From Scatophagus argus (Eukaryota > Chordata > Actinopteri > Scatophagidae), in NCBI RefSeq assembly GCF_020382885.2, contig NC_058496.1, positions 3,216,501-3,280,500 of the forward strand: 64,000 bases of DNA. The letters run 5' to 3'. Each line of letters starts with the position of its first letter. Position 1 is the first letter of the stretch. Positions 24,397 to 44,100 of the stretch are shown here, piece by piece. The position numbers and the translations under genes were made by a program. The notes below the pieces were generated by a model. The model searched no databases, was not told the origin of the DNA, and was given only the letters and a program-made list of their open reading frames with translations.

Positions 24397-26230
24397 TTTG
24401 TATGACATATTCCTAACAAGGGATTCATGAGGACATTTTTGGACTCTGGTTGTTGTTTCTTTTGGTTGATTCAATGAATATATAGCCCCTCCGAACCTCC
24501 ACTTCATCTATCCCCATTCCCACAATTTCATGTCCCTCCGAGCGGTGCCAGATGGGTGTCCTAATATACTTGTGTGGAATTTTATCTGACCTTGTGGTTG
24601 CTGACCTCAATCCTGACCAGCCCCCAAGCCTCTTAAAAAAATCCACCAGATTTAGAGATGTCAAGTGAAGTCAGGCACAGTCTCAGACATTCTTCTCTCA
24701 GGCCTTTGTCTTTGTTTCGCTCTGAGAGCCTATCTTGGCTCTTCGTCGAGTCTTCTTCATCTGTGTGGGTGCTGTTTACAAGTGCGAATGCTGAAAGGCT
24801 GAGCGTGCTAAGTGTGAGTCCAAGACTGGAAAGTGTCTCTCTGTTTACGCAGAGGCATCAAAGGGCAAGAGGACAACCTCTGCCATCCGTATTGATTTAT
24901 TTTCCCCTGGCTACTCCTTCTGTAGTGGGAGATGTACTCCCACTGAGTGCGAGAGGGAGGAGAAACAGCCAGCATACCCGTCTGTGAGTTAAGCTCAGTC
25001 GTAGAAGTGGATTCGACAGCTTTCCCACAGGGGAGGGACCCGCCGAGGCAGCGAGAGTGCTTGTCTGTGTCCGCGTTGTCATTGACTAGCATGGCTGTGA
25101 ACCTGTAAATCACACCGTCTCTGCCCAGATGCCATTAGGAGAGCAGCTAGCAGCCGCAGCAATAAACTACAGATGGTACAGATGACCTAATTCACCCTTC
25201 CCCTTTATTGTCTTTCTCTGTATGTGCAGAGTGGTGGGATTATGAGCCAAACCTCAGCCAGTCAGTGAATACCTGTGTGCCCTGCTTTATAAAGATATAT
25301 CATCTTCCAGATGCAATAGCTGTAATGAATACCATTATTAGATCTGCAGCCTCGCAGCAGTCAGATATAGACTGGAACAGGGAAAGAACAACCCCCCTGT
25401 GTTTCATCAGCTCTCCCTCATCTATCCAGCAGTCTAATTTTATGTATTCATGATGAAATGATCAATACAATCTACATTCCCTCAGTGATGCTTTAATACT
25501 GTGCTACATTATTGCGCCCGTATGCATTGATCCTAAAGGGGAATAAATCTTATCATGAATACTTATGGTGCTAAATTAATATTCATGGTGATATTACAGC
25601 GATGACAAACTGCTGTGGACTTCCAGTCTCGGTGTCTGTGTTCCAGCAGATTGAGAGCACAGCAAGTGCAGCTGGTGAGTCATGTTTGCACACTTTTCCC
25701 AGGAGAGCTTAGCTTTGTAAAGTCCTCCTGATGCTTTCTGTGTTCCCTCTAAAGCAGCCATCAGCGGGTGAAGATGTTGACATTACAGGATTCCCCTCTC
25801 CTGTTTAATCAGCGGACTCATCATGCTAAGTCCTAATTGGACAAATGTCAGACAGCCAGAGGAGCTTCACTAATCACAGGACTGCTGTTGATGTGTGCAC
25901 TCACTGTGACAGCTCAGTTCATTTCGCTGTTAGCGTCCCTGTGGGTGAAGTGCTGAAGGAGTTGGAACAACAAGATGCTGCCATGGAGGCCAGGCTGGAG
26001 CTTTGGCTCCACCTAGTGTCTGGCTGCATTCACTCCATCCACTGACTCAGCAAAAGAGTTCGTTTCCAAATTTGAAATCAACAAGTTTAGTAATCTTTAT
26101 ATTTATGTATCTGTAAATCCAGAAGGTTCTTGAAAGACTTGTGTAATTCGGTACAGTGCCAGTTGGTATACTGCTTATTAATTAATTCTACCTCCAGCTG
26201 ATTGCTTACGTGACTGAGAATCTTTTTATC

Positions 26231-26345
26231 AGTGGAGGAAGAAATTCATAGCGTTTCTTAGGTGGAAGTTGCATTGCCACAATGTAAAAGTACTGATTCA
26301 CAAGTAGAAAGTCAAAATGTTAAACTTTACTTATGTAAGTATAAA
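26231..26345 (+). repeat. Fish dispersed repeat (cagtggtggaagaa family)
   Basis: It begins cagtggaggaagaaattca and continues caatgtaaaagtactgattc, acaagtagaaagtcaaaatg, then ttacttatgtaagtataaaa. This is the diverged start of a repeat that in many percomorphs reads cagtggtggaagaagtattc and is rich in taagtaaaagta words. The CAGTG terminus would fit a hAT-type non-autonomous element, but that is inference. Confidence 0.55.
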
Positions 26346-26504
26346 ATTAGCCCTCACACCCAAAAATCAAACATTTTATTAAATGTTTTAAGAAACATTT
26401 CTTTGTATCCGATATTGTTTTTCCACAAAAAGATTCAGTTAGCAAGTTATTTACTCCTTACACCCTCAATGAAAAACTGGCAACATTTTCCAAGAAGGCC
26501 ATAT

Positions 26505-26720
26505 CTGTAAGTCATTCATAGTGTATTATAAAGTGTTCATAATGCTTTATGACTACACTCATTAACACACATAATGCTTTCTGGTGTCAACGATCATTAA
26601 ACATCATAGACGTGTCTTATAATGAATCGTAGGGTCAAGTGTCTTACGGATGATCTTGACTAATTATCAACTAGAGGTTGACTGATGGGGCTTATAATGC
26701 ATTATGACTACCTATACTCA
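26505..26720. repeat. AT-rich dispersed repeat (cattataa type)
   Basis: Runs such as tattataaagtgttcataat, gctttatgactacactcatt and cttataatgcattatgacta are degenerate copies of one another and of words in the 8520-9195 repeat. Probably a decayed non-autonomous element; boundaries approximate. Confidence 0.45.
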
Positions 26721-26943
26721 CATGTACACACCTGAACAATCAGGTGTAGTAAGGATGCACAGTGTGCTATAACAGTCCATGCAGTATGTTATCACTGAAT
26801 GCGTACAGTACACATGGACGCATCTATGAAGAAAGCAGGCCTCATCATAACATTTCATTATAGTTCAGGAACATTAAAAGTTCATAAGGTTAACTTCCTC
26901 CTTGTGTATAAAAAAAAAAGAAGTCAGCACAGTATGTTTCATT

Positions 26944-26949
26944 TTTATT
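26944..26949 (-). terminator. dpysl2: Probable dpysl2 polyadenylation signal
   Basis: TTTATT on the plus strand (AATAAA on the minus) would end a dpysl2 3' UTR of about 1.8 kb (26930-28720). Long 3' UTRs are usual for this gene. Other AATAAA-like words inside the UTR could serve shorter forms. Confidence 0.45.
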
Positions 26950-27227
26950 ATTTTAATCCACTGAAGTCAACACGGATAAGGTCAAATGCTGACAGGACTG
27001 ATAATCCCCCCCTCCCCAAAACCCCCCTGGTATCCTACAAAACATACATGACCGAGAGAGTATCACACCTGCTGGGAGAGGGTCAACAACAGTGCTCAAC
27101 GTCACAACTCAATCACCATTACCAAGAAACTCCCCCAAATGTAAATCACTTCACATTAGAGTTTGGAAAATACAAAACCTACACTTGACAAGGCAGTGAG
27201 GAAGAAAATAACGCAGTGTTTTACAGT

Positions 27228-27292
27228 ATGGCCGCGCTGCGCCGCGAAACTGACAGCCCGTCGTGGTTCGGTGAGGACGGCTACTACCTCGA
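27228..27292 (+). other. CpG-rich short open stretch antisense to the dpysl2 3' UTR
   Basis: An ATG after tttacagt opens 22 codons (MAALRRETDSPSWF, then GEDGYYLE) followed at once by a consensus donor, GTGAGT, at 27293. The composition contrasts with the AT-rich UTR around it. It may be a coding-like mini-exon of an antisense transcript, or a conserved structured UTR element. I recognise no family. Confidence 0.2.
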
Positions 27293-28720
27293 GTGAGTCT
27301 GGTGTCGACCATGTTGGCCAGGTAGGGGAGGGCAAAGGTAAGAGGAGAAAAACTGGATATCCGTTAATTCATTCACAACACTAACACAGAGAACAGGGGA
27401 CACATCGGCACACTGTGAGGGGATTTCATATACACACTGAAGCATTTTTTCATCAGGTCTCAATGTTCCGTTCTTGAAAGAGCCTTCATGGATACAGTGT
27501 GCTATCAATATCTTACACAACAGGCAGGCAAGTAGTTCAGTTCAACAAATATCATAAAACATACAGACATTTCCAACACAAATAAAAAGTTGCAAGCCTC
27601 ACACAGATTTACCTTTTTGGATTGTTACGGGTGCAAAACCAATTCTGCCAAAACATTTCGACTGCTTGTTATTACAGAGCGTACACAACTGCTGTGTGGA
27701 GGTGGACATCATCTGCACAAATACAGCAAAGGTCATATAGCACCAGGTGCACAGAGGCTGCCGGCGAATCTCCTGTCCGGCGTCTTCGCGGTGTCTGTCC
27801 TCAGCAGTGCACACCGACAACCTCTTAGCAAACATGACGGAAACAAAACGGTGAAATGAGAGAAAAAAAGGTTCACGGTATTTGGACAAAATGTCATGCG
27901 CCAGCAGTTTCTCCCCCCATAATCAGGGTGGAGTTTAATGAGTGGTTTGACCCTAAAATACCCTTTCTTTTCCTTTCAGTGCAGTCACTGCTTTTCTAAA
28001 TGACTCAAATTTATAAAAACATAAACATCAATTAAAAAAAAAAAGGAAGACGAAGGTGAATCGTTCAGCTGCACACAGCACCTACACAAAAATCAGGTGT
28101 TTGAGATGCAGGTATTCTACTGTCCAGATCTTCTATGGTTAGTGTGTTCAGTGTTTCTGTGGCACCAGTGTAACAACATCCTTGTACTAAAACTGGAATC
28201 TTCCAGCATGGACAACTGAGGCTTTACTTTCAGCTGAAGGTGGCTCTGTAACAAGACCACCAGCACATTCTAACTCATATCTGGGAAATGAACAGCGCAT
28301 GAAGAAAAACTGTGAACACCTCAAGCTTCTAAAAATGCCCCGCCTCTTCTTGGGACTAGTTTTCTGTCGTTTTTCTGAGCCAAGAGGGCAACTAAACAGC
28401 CCTAACATGCACAAGAAAAAAAATGGTGCAGAAAATGTAAACAAAATAATTAAAAACAGATAAAAACCTGCTTCGATTCACTTGATGCTTCCTTGACTAT
28501 GGAATATGGCAGGAGAGATGAAAGAAAATGGAATAGTGCCTTCTTCTTTTTTTTTTGCATGAGGTGACATGGTGGTAGTGTGTGAATGAGGGTGAATGGA
28601 GTGTTTTCGGGTGGGATGCAGCGGGATACAGAGGTGACTGGATGTGATGGCGACAGCAGTGAGATCAGGGCCCCTGGTCCCGTGTTGGCCTGCACCCCCG
28701 GCTCAGTTGGAGAGCAGAGC

Positions 28721-35290
<6,570 letters not shown>

Positions 35291-35605
35291 TTTGAAGATG
35301 CCTCAGACACAGCTGTCCCCTGCCTGCCTCTTGGCTAACGCTAGCTAGCTAGACTGGAAAACCTCAGCTGCCAATGAAAGGATGAATGGATGCTCAGCCT
35401 GTTGGCCAGTCGACGCCCCGGGTGAGATGTGCCTGTCTGACAATTTCTGTCGATAGTAGGTGAGATTTGCACAGTGCGCCCTCGCAGATAAATTTAAACG
35501 ACTAGCTATAGCTTTGTCTAACAGTTCTATCCTTGGATTTACTGCTAGAAAAGGTCTCAGAGGACCAGACCAGCATCAAGAAGAGAAGGGCCACAAAGAG
35601 ATACC

Positions 35606-35627
35606 GCGCATGCGCACTGCCCCGCCC
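35606..35627. promoter_or_regulatory. NRF1 palindrome and GC box upstream of dpysl2
   Basis: GCGCATGCGC, a perfect NRF1 core, at 35606-35615 is followed by an Sp1-type CCCCGCCC. It lies about 320 bp upstream of the dpysl2 ATG and probably marks the core promoter or first noncoding sequence. Confidence 0.55.
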
Positions 35628-36500
35628 TGCTCAGCTCCAGCTCCATGTTTCCTTGATGTGCTGTCACCAGTTAGGGCTAAACAGGTTAAACATCACCTGT
35701 TTAATTGACTGTGTCAGATCTGCAAGGGGCACAGATCTCAGCAGATTCTTGGAGAATAAAATAATAACCGTGATTAACAACTAGGCTTACTTATTTTTCT
35801 GTAAATAAGATGGCCAGTCTGTCATCATCATGATGATCCTTTGCCCCGGACACACAATGTCTTATAACTTCATTGCTTTATGTATTATGAGTGTAAGAAA
35901 ACATTGATAAGTTTGTGTCTCACAATATCTTCTTTAATAATACTTTACTGATTCTCAAAAATGCTGTATTGATTTTTAATAAGGAAGGTTGATAATTGGA
36001 GGCAACTATTATTGTTAACAGTTAAAATCAGTTAAAAATCCTAAAAAATGTTGGACCTATGACCACAAAGTTGACAATTTGATCCTCGGACACACAGGAT
36101 AAGTCGTCATCATCTGTTATTAACACTGAGGAGCCCTTAAACAAGAGCCTTAACCCCCAACGTGCTGCTTAGTGGTCCACTGTGGATATACTGGGCACCT
36201 TTCAGGTGTGCGTCTAACTGAGAGCATGAACAAATCCATTCCTTGATTTAAAAACTAAATGCATGTATATATTTCAAACCTTAATTAAAACTGTAAAAAT
36301 GCAGCAGCAAGTAACATTACAGTTATCTCATACTGGATTTAAGTTACGCTTTAAGAAATATTAGGATAGAAGGGGAGTTCAGCTGTGCAGAAGAACATAA
36401 TGATACATTTCATTAGCTATTATGACTTAAATTCTGCATTAAGTCCTTTGGCGCTCTATTGACTCCCTTTGTATTTATGTCTCAGCCACTGTGTACAGTA
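35628..36500. other. Short spacer between the dpysl2 promoter and the bnip3l 3' end
   Basis: AT-rich sequence without a supported gene, recognisable repeat or RNA. Confidence 0.5.
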
Positions 36501-36505
36501 CAAAC

Positions 36506-36511
36506 TTTATT
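36506..36511 (-). terminator. bnip3l: Probable bnip3l polyadenylation signal
   Basis: TTTATT on the plus strand would end a bnip3l 3' UTR of about 1.5 kb. The stretch up to the stop codon is AT-rich and free of coding potential, as expected of a UTR. Confidence 0.45.
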
Positions 36512-38015
36512 GAAATTCCAAAATGCTCCATATTGCACACTGATCAACTGTACATAAGCCTGTTATCATGACAGTTCTATAAGTTAGTATGAGTTATATG
36601 ATGCCTTAAAGCCTGAATGCATGTTGAGTGCTTTAAAACCAATACAGCCAACACTGTACATTGTGGTCCATGACTTTTCATATGACTCTGTAATGTCATC
36701 CATTAATAGAAGAATCATCCAGTCATCCAACCAGTGTCAATATACAGAAATCACATGCACGTTCTTCAGGAAATGCTCCACTAGGTTCTCTGGAAGTTCT
36801 GCACACACACTGTACACTGTTTATTGTATTGTAGCATGTGAAATGATTGCACAGTGTATTCTAGATAAAAGTTAGACAACACTCTTAAATGAGGCCTCTG
36901 GTTATACGTTCCACTGTGGTGGTTTCTGCCACTGATGCTTTGGCAATTTAACAACAGCAAAAACACATTACGTCCACTGCCACGATGCTATATAGTAACA
37001 ATGACATAATATGCATTTATATCAATGTATAAACAAGTTATACACTGTCAAAAGGTGTACGCGGGGCAGATCACAGCTTAAATTATTCTTCACATCTATA
37101 TCTTTAAATAACTCAACATATCGTAAAATCAAAGAAACAGTCTAAGATAAATCACCAATGTGCAGTGGTGAGACATACAAATTTGGCACTTTGCCATTGC
37201 TGCTATGTTACGTTAAAGAAGATATGTAGGCAAAAGGAAATAACAATAGCATATGGCCTGGTAAACTGCCATCCAGCTTAGGCTCCACTATCACAGGTAC
37301 TCAAGCAACCCCACTGTAAAGGTTTGCAGCTACATGCTAGATTAACTTTAAGAAAAAAAAAAACAAAGCTTTGAAAAGAAACCCTCAGGAGTCAACATGA
37401 TACAACTTCTACTCTCAAACACGCGTGGAATTTAAAAACAAATCCCACAGTGCAGCATCATTTGTCTGCCCCCAGTAACTGCATCTTGAGTGTTTAGCTA
37501 AAAAAAATTAAGGCGATAAAAGTCCTTTCTGTTTCCAGAGCCAATTCAGGTTGTTGGTCTTGCAGATATGGCGCATATTTTTGGTTCAGACACTTCTGCC
37601 TACTGGGACACCAGTGGAGAAATTAAGCTTGGGAGGCCAGATTTCTCATGACATAAAATCAAAACAAGTAGAGAAACTTCAACCCTGAAGCCACCGGACA
37701 TCAAATCCTCCTCATAAGTTTTAGAGTTTACGGGATGACTAATATCTTCCAGCTCTAAGAAGGTCCGTCATCTACTAGATTCAAGTTAACGACAGCTGCT
37801 GGGGAAAACGTCGCCCAGTGTCAAAACGTGATGGAGTGCGACCACATTACATCATGTGTATTACTCTATAACTACATCTACAGTGTGACAGAATTTAATG
37901 CTGATTGGAAGAGAAATGTGGGCGTACAACAGATGCAGAGAGACAGCTTGACTACAGGAGGATGGCTGAGAGACTTGGAGACAGGAGAACATCCAGGCAC
38001 TGCTTCATCTTCTGT

Positions 38016-40220
38016 TCAGTAAGAGCTGGTGGAGGCCGTGGCAATTCTCTTCCCGATGTACACCCTGGAAAACGGATCCAGGAAACACACGATCAGGAAA
38101 AAGTAGCCACGCTTTGTGTCCCTGCATGAATACAGAAGTGCATGAATTCAGACTCACCCGAGGCCGAGGGCGACGATGTGCGAGATGAGTAAGGATGGGA
38201 TGAAGACTTTGAGGAATTCGGCAGAGAAGATGCCACCTTTCTTCATGACTCCACTCTTTCTCATACTGAGAGATACCGAACGTCGGGGGTGCCTGAAGTG
38301 GAACTCCCTGAGAGGAATAATCAATCGGACGGTTAACGGTAAATCATCTCAGACAACATCCTGAACTGCTACTAGGAAATCATTCTGCGTGTGAGAGTTC
38401 GCTCACTTTGGTGGAATGTTTTCCGGTCTGCTGGACCAATCAGCGACCCAGTCTACCTCTTTGTTGAGCAGGATGTCTTCCTCTCTGTCCTGCTCCGGAC
38501 CTTCTTCCTCTGACTGCAAATGTGCAGGGAAAGCAATCAGGTTTTGGGGTGTAATGAAACAACCTGAAAGGTGTCTGAACTTCAGCGAGCTGAGCTTGTT
38601 GCTTTACCTGACTACCTCTTGGGCTGGGCATCTCCACATCAAAAGTTATCTGACCCTCATCGTGATCCGGACTGGGTGGCCTGTGAGGACTGAGATAACA
38701 TGCCGGGATGAAAAACTTTGTCAAAACAAACACCCGTCTGACATTTAAGAGCATGCGACCGCCTCCATTCCTACCTGTCACAGGACGAGCTACTGGGGCT
38801 GGATTCATGCTGTGCATCCAGCAGGATCTTTTCCATGTCCCCGTTGTGGATTGACGAGGATGACGGCACATGCTCTAGTCCTCCGATCAGGGTTTCATCG
38901 TTCTCAGGCACCACTTCCAAGGTCTGCAGAGTTTGACTCATGCCAGCATTGGCGTTTATTTGGTCTGCGGCGGGTATCATTAGCACACTGGCCTGCGTGG
39001 CCTGGCCTCCTGTGTTTTTATTCAGCTCCAGCTCTACCCAGGAGCCTTGGCAATGCAAAGGTCAAGAGGAGGGAGGAAGGAAGGGAAATTAAGCTTGTTG
39101 TGTTAAAGTGCAAACCAAACTGCATACCACACAGAAACGCTCCCCTGCCTCCTTTTAAATGGAAACAGCTGACCTACATTTTCTGCACTACTGACACCGC
39201 GCATTCAAATGGACTGGCTGTGCACTGCACACATGCACACATGTCTTTGTGCCACTGGCCCACAAACAGCTTGCACCCCCCCCTCCACCCACCACCAGCG
39301 AACCAAGGGTTATGTAACCCGTCACGGGCAGCAGGTTTTCTTGAGCACAGAATGCGAGCCTTGTGGGGAGCAGGACACTCCTGTTTCGACGTTCGAGGCT
39401 CGCAGAAATGAAGATAACATCTATACGTTTCGACCACGCACGCATGCATGGCCGAGTGCACATCCACAGCGGAGTTTGTCATCAATGAGACGGGTTGCAT
39501 AACTGTGTAGTGCAGCGAGCGAGACAGTTTGCCCAGACATGTCGCTGTTCCAGCTGTGATGTTGTTATATAAAGCGCTCGGCCCGGATTTATGTCCAAGC
39601 GAACGTTCCCGTCCTTAAAGAAGCTGTTTACCGGAACAAGTCCGAACACACACCCTGCAAGTTCGGTGTTTTAGATGTGTTTTGGGAGCTGTTGTTCTGC
39701 AGGGCGCTTGGCTAAACGTTTTGCCATTGTCTTCCTTTTGAATTAATGTTCACCTTGTGAGGCTGCGGCCTGTTAAACAGAGAAGCAAGGCCACAACACG
39801 AGGAATGGGAGTAATCTGACCCATAGTAAGACAGGTTTTAACAAACAGTCGCGAATAAAAGCAACCTTTTTACGTCTTTTGTCCAAAACTTGTTTTCATT
39901 ATGGCTAAATCCCGCCCAACGCCGTCCTGCGTCCGTGATTGGCTACCATTCCATCAATCAAGCACTTCTCCCCACGCAATTGGCTATCTTGCGGTGACGC
40001 GAAACAGCATCACCCTCCACCCCTCAGGAGGAAATACCGTGCCAGATGTAACTTTAACATTTTAAAATATCCGTTACACGAACATTCTCACAAACATCTG
40101 CACCCAGTAAGCGAGGCTGAAGTAGCCTTCGAGGCGCGGAGCACGGACAAACTGACGGCGGGACGTACCTTGAAGTCCGGATTCTTCGTTATTGTTGTCT
40201 TGAGCAGCAGTGGTGGACAT
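38016..40220 (-). CDS. bnip3l: BCL2 interacting protein 3 like (NIX), mitophagy receptor
   Basis: Six coding exons: 40220-40169, 39045-38775, 38680-38608, 38513-38407, 38307-38158, 38064-38016; 702 nt, 233 aa (human 219). A tail-anchored outer mitochondrial membrane protein that recruits LC3/GABARAP to mark mitochondria for autophagy. Visible parts: the LC3-interacting motif W20-V-E-L23 in GSWVEL; the family block [20 protein letters not shown] then DAQHES; the [21 protein letters not shown] segment (minimal essential region and BH3-like area), whose first Trp lies just before the exon 4-5 junction; and a C-terminal anchor at about 202-222 with the dimerisation pattern S210-H211-A214-G218-G222, spaced exactly as in BNIP3. 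A fish-specific spacer (residues 24-65, with [20 protein letters not shown]) explains the extra length. It sits between ppp2r2a and dpysl2 on the same strand, as in human 8p21. Confidence 0.96.
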
Positions 40221-40274
40221 GTTGACTACCCAGTTCTAGCATTCATCAACATGACACGCAGACAAACTACGAAG

Positions 40275-40286
40275 TGCGCAGGCGCA
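40275..40286. promoter_or_regulatory. NRF1-like site just upstream of bnip3l
   Basis: TGCGCAGGCGCA lies 55 bp upstream of the bnip3l ATG, so it is probably at or near the transcription start. NRF1 control would suit a mitochondrial protein. Confidence 0.5.
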
Positions 40287-40299
40287 GAGTCCGTCCAAA

Positions 40300-41110
40300 G
40301 TCCGGAGCTCAAGCAGTTAAGAGACTTAAAGCAGACTCCGGATGAGCGATGGGTTGTTATTTCATTTACATAAAGGGCAGGACTGCTGTGTTGAGTTATA
40401 ACAATATTCAGGATAATTTATGCATGCAGGCCAGAATTTATGAATGAAGTGAATAAATGCTGCGTTGGCGGGACTTGGCTGTTAATGTGGGGAGGCAGGC
40501 AGGTCCGTCAGTAGTGTTTCCTGTGGGTTGAAGGGAGGATGGGTGTACAGTACACGTCACCCTCAGTTACATGAAAGGGTTCTGTTGGTGGATTATGAAG
40601 TGGATGTTTTTTGCAGAAAGATAAATGTCACACTGTGTGCGTTCATATGACCATGTACAGTCTTTAGACAATGGGTTATGTGATTTCACAGAGGCTGAGC
40701 AGATGCTGCACTTAGGTAACCTCCTGCCCTCCAGACCTGTGCTATCAGCCCGTTTCCAAGGCCAGGTATCGACCCCAGCAGGACGTTGGAGAATCATTTG
40801 CCAGCGGTCATATGGTCATCAGTGGTATCTCTCTGCTCCAGAGATCTGAATCTTGGAGAAGCCATCACGGTCAGGATTTGAGCAGGTGGTGACTGACTTA
40901 AATACCTTCTCGGACAACTGTTTGTCAGAGCGCCAGTGTCGGGAACCACTGCAGCAGCTCTGCCTTGCTGACGAAATGGGTCTGAAATGATTTGAAGCTT
41001 ACTTCTACAGTAACAAGAAAACATATCATGATTAAGCGTCTATTTATGTGATCATCTGCCATACAAAAGCAGTTTTAGTCATTTCAACCAGAAGGGTTTA
41101 GGTTGCAAAT
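40300..41110. other. Short spacer between bnip3l promoter and ppp2r2a 3' end
   Basis: No gene or recognisable repeat. The first part is probably bnip3l promoter. Confidence 0.45.
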
Positions 41111-41112
41111 TC

Positions 41113-41118
41113 TTTATT
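41113..41118 (-). terminator. ppp2r2a: Probable ppp2r2a polyadenylation signal
   Basis: TTTATT at 41113 and another at 41239-41244 on the plus strand are AATAAA on the minus. Either would give a 3' UTR of about 3.6-3.7 kb (to 44856), a stretch that contains A-runs but no coding exon. Confidence 0.45.
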
Positions 41119-44100
41119 ACTTTTCATCTAAATTGTATTTTATTCCATTTGATAAAGATAGACACAGATGTACAATGAACCACTTGTAGCCCCCAACCCC
41201 CCCTCCCCAAAATGGAGCACCCAAACTCTCCTACAATCTTTATTCAAGAGCCCCCCTCAAAGAAATAAACAAAAACATACAAATGAATGAAATTCACAAA
41301 AATAAAAAGTGCATTTCTGTTTTAACTCCTGTGATACATTAGACATGTACATAGTGCTGCGTCAAGTGGATAAACCTCATAGCTCCAATTCAGACTGTTC
41401 CCTTGAGATTTTATGCGTAGGGCAATTTCTGTTGACCCAAAATTCATGCTCAAAAAGGATTACAGAAACTTAAAGTTAAAGGCTGTTTAATAAAGTCCTG
41501 AAAAGCTGCTTGTTTGGAGGTACAAGGTTTGGATCACAGAGCAGCGGTAAAATCCCCTGAGCAGTCTCCTGTCTGGCACGCCGGAAAGTTCAAGAAACAC
41601 ACGTGTTGATTATCTTATTTCTTTGTAATGCTATAAAAAAGGCATTAGGGTTCTTCTGAACATCTCTGTGATTTACACATGGACTGAAGAGTATTGGGGG
41701 GGCGGATTAGTTGTTTATCCTCCATGAATGTTAGTGACTGTTGTTCCAATAATGCTATGACACTCGTACAAGCCTCTACGTCTGCTAAGATGGGATTTCC
41801 TTTTCTTTATACATTTATTTTTAGCATTTTCAAACAATGGAGTGATAGCGCTTCCTTTGGTTGAATGACAGGACAAGTCTGATCTTATATTTTGAATGGC
41901 AAACTCTGCTTGTTGACTGGATTGTCCCTGACCGTGGAATGAAACAAACGGGCCACATCATTCATACGAATGACATGCGGCAAATAACTCAGCTGACCCT
42001 CACACACCATCTCGCATTAGACAGTAAAGATGTTTGTTGTAAAAATCATGAAAAACATAGAGATCAGCAGAGCGTCTCATTACTACAGGACATTACCCAG
42101 AGCCCTGAGAGTGACAAACCTGTGTGGAGATGGGTGGTTATTTTGCTGGCATCCTAGTGATTGGAAATCAGTTCTCCAATGTTGGAGTGACACATTAACT
42201 TACATAAATACGATCCAGTGGACTAATAAGCTTCATGCCCTGATTCAGTGGATTAAACTATCATTAAAACAGAACTTTGATGAAGTGGAAAACTGTGCTG
42301 TGATCAGCCCGTTTGCTCCAGAAGAGAACTGGCAGCATGTGTGGCAGAAGCATTTTCCCACATCCAGTGCAGTCATCATTTAAACCGCTTCAGTACAACA
42401 AATCTGCACACCAAGCGCTTCACAAATCCTCCTTTTTAAATAAACGAGTCTGAACTCTCCTACATTTCACACAGTAATTCATCAGAATCAGTAACGCTGC
42501 CTAGTCAACCGTCTTGACTAGCTTTAGAGAGAACTCGATTTAACAGCTTTAACGCAACATGTTGATTAAAATGCCTTTCCCATGTAGACCCACAGGGGCC
42601 CAGTCTTTCACAGCGAGTAAAAAAAAAAAAAATCCTAAAACAAAACCATGGCACAAAAACAGAACGTTCAGATCCAAATGAACTCTGAGACTCTTACTCT
42701 GAAGCATCCACGCGACTTTCACAAGAACATCAGTTACAGTCAGCCAAATTAAAAAAATAAACTGTTAATAGTGCGTACGACTATGGCGGTACTGACGCCT
42801 GAAAATACTTTTCTTTGGACATCCCGCTTGAGAAACGACACACCTTAGTCGAAGACACAAAGAAGCCTCTAGCCTTTAAAGAAATACCTGCCCAAACGAA
42901 CAAAGTGTCCCAAAGACAAAATGGTTCCCCCATCAGGTAACCTTCCATCTGCAATCAGTCTGAGACAGACAACTAAAGAAACTACAGTGATCAGACTGTA
43001 ATCCTATTGCCTCAATTTATACAAAAATAAATCAGCTATAGTGATTATTCTTCTTGTATAAGGTACAGTACAAAACATCATTAAAAAAAAAAAACAACCA
43101 AACAAAAAACCCTACAAACAGATCTGGAGGATAAAACGGCCGCTCAGTCTGCAACTACACAACAAACTTTGTGGGGACCACGAGAGAATTAGGCTACGTC
43201 ACGCCCCTCGAAGTAGATAAGCTTTTGTCCTGAGCTTCACGTGGTGGTCCCTACACGTCCAGGGGTCTGACCAGGGGCACCTTGTCTGCAAGACTGCTGT
43301 AAATGAATACAACTTTGTATCGGACTGGTTACTTTGGCATCATTAGCCCCTACTCGACCCGGCAAAACCACAATACCTGACGAATGTGCACGCGTGCCAC
43401 TCGTGTCCACGTGAAAGGACGACATTATTACATTTTTGACCATGCTGCCTGCTGACCATTTCAATACACAATGAAAATCAACTTACACAATCTTGCACAG
43501 AGTAGAACAGTCAGGTTTTGGTAATGCATCTGCCACCAGGGAAGCCGTTGTATAAACACGTTATTGTATCAGAAACATGAATAAAAAAAGACATGGATGT
43601 TACTTTTAACCTCAGTATGAACACACAGAGTCTCCCTGCAGCTGCATTACTACTGAACAACTGCTTTGACCGACTCAAAGACAACACAAAGTGTCAAGCC
43701 AGTTTCAAGTTGACTCTCCTACTGTAGAGAAATGAATGTAAACCAGCGGCTGCCTTGACGCTTGAAATTTCACTGAATAAATACTGAAACGCTATGGACG
43801 AAAGATTAGCATCATTTGCAGAGAATGAGCTAAAATGTGATAAAAGACTAAAAAAGTCCCTTAACTGCATAAGCAAAGTGTACATCAGATTTGAAGTGGG
43901 GAGCAAACTTGGCATCCTGACAAACACTTGGGGCAAATACGGAGTGTTGACAGCTTGTATTAGCAGGGTTTCAGGGCAGTACCAAAGGGAACAGAAAGAA
44001 AACAGAAGAATTTCGTTTTCAAATTTCAAACTAATAAAACGTGGTAGCTACAAAAACTTCATTGGTAGCTATGACATACAAACGAATCGTGTCGCAATGG

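Larger units (their letters stand above)
24420..26940. other. Spacer between the convergent adra1a and dpysl2 3' ends
   Basis: No gene was seen. About 25290-25640 and 25680-25830 have the look of conserved noncoding elements: non-repetitive, with many TAAT, ATTCATGA and gatgaaatgatcaat words. A common fish repeat occupies about 26231-26345 and a second AT-rich one about 26505-26720. Confidence 0.45.

Noticed and set aside
38812-39411. 199-codon ORF on the plus strand
   Set aside because: It is antisense to bnip3l exon 2 and runs into the intron, with no splice or family support.
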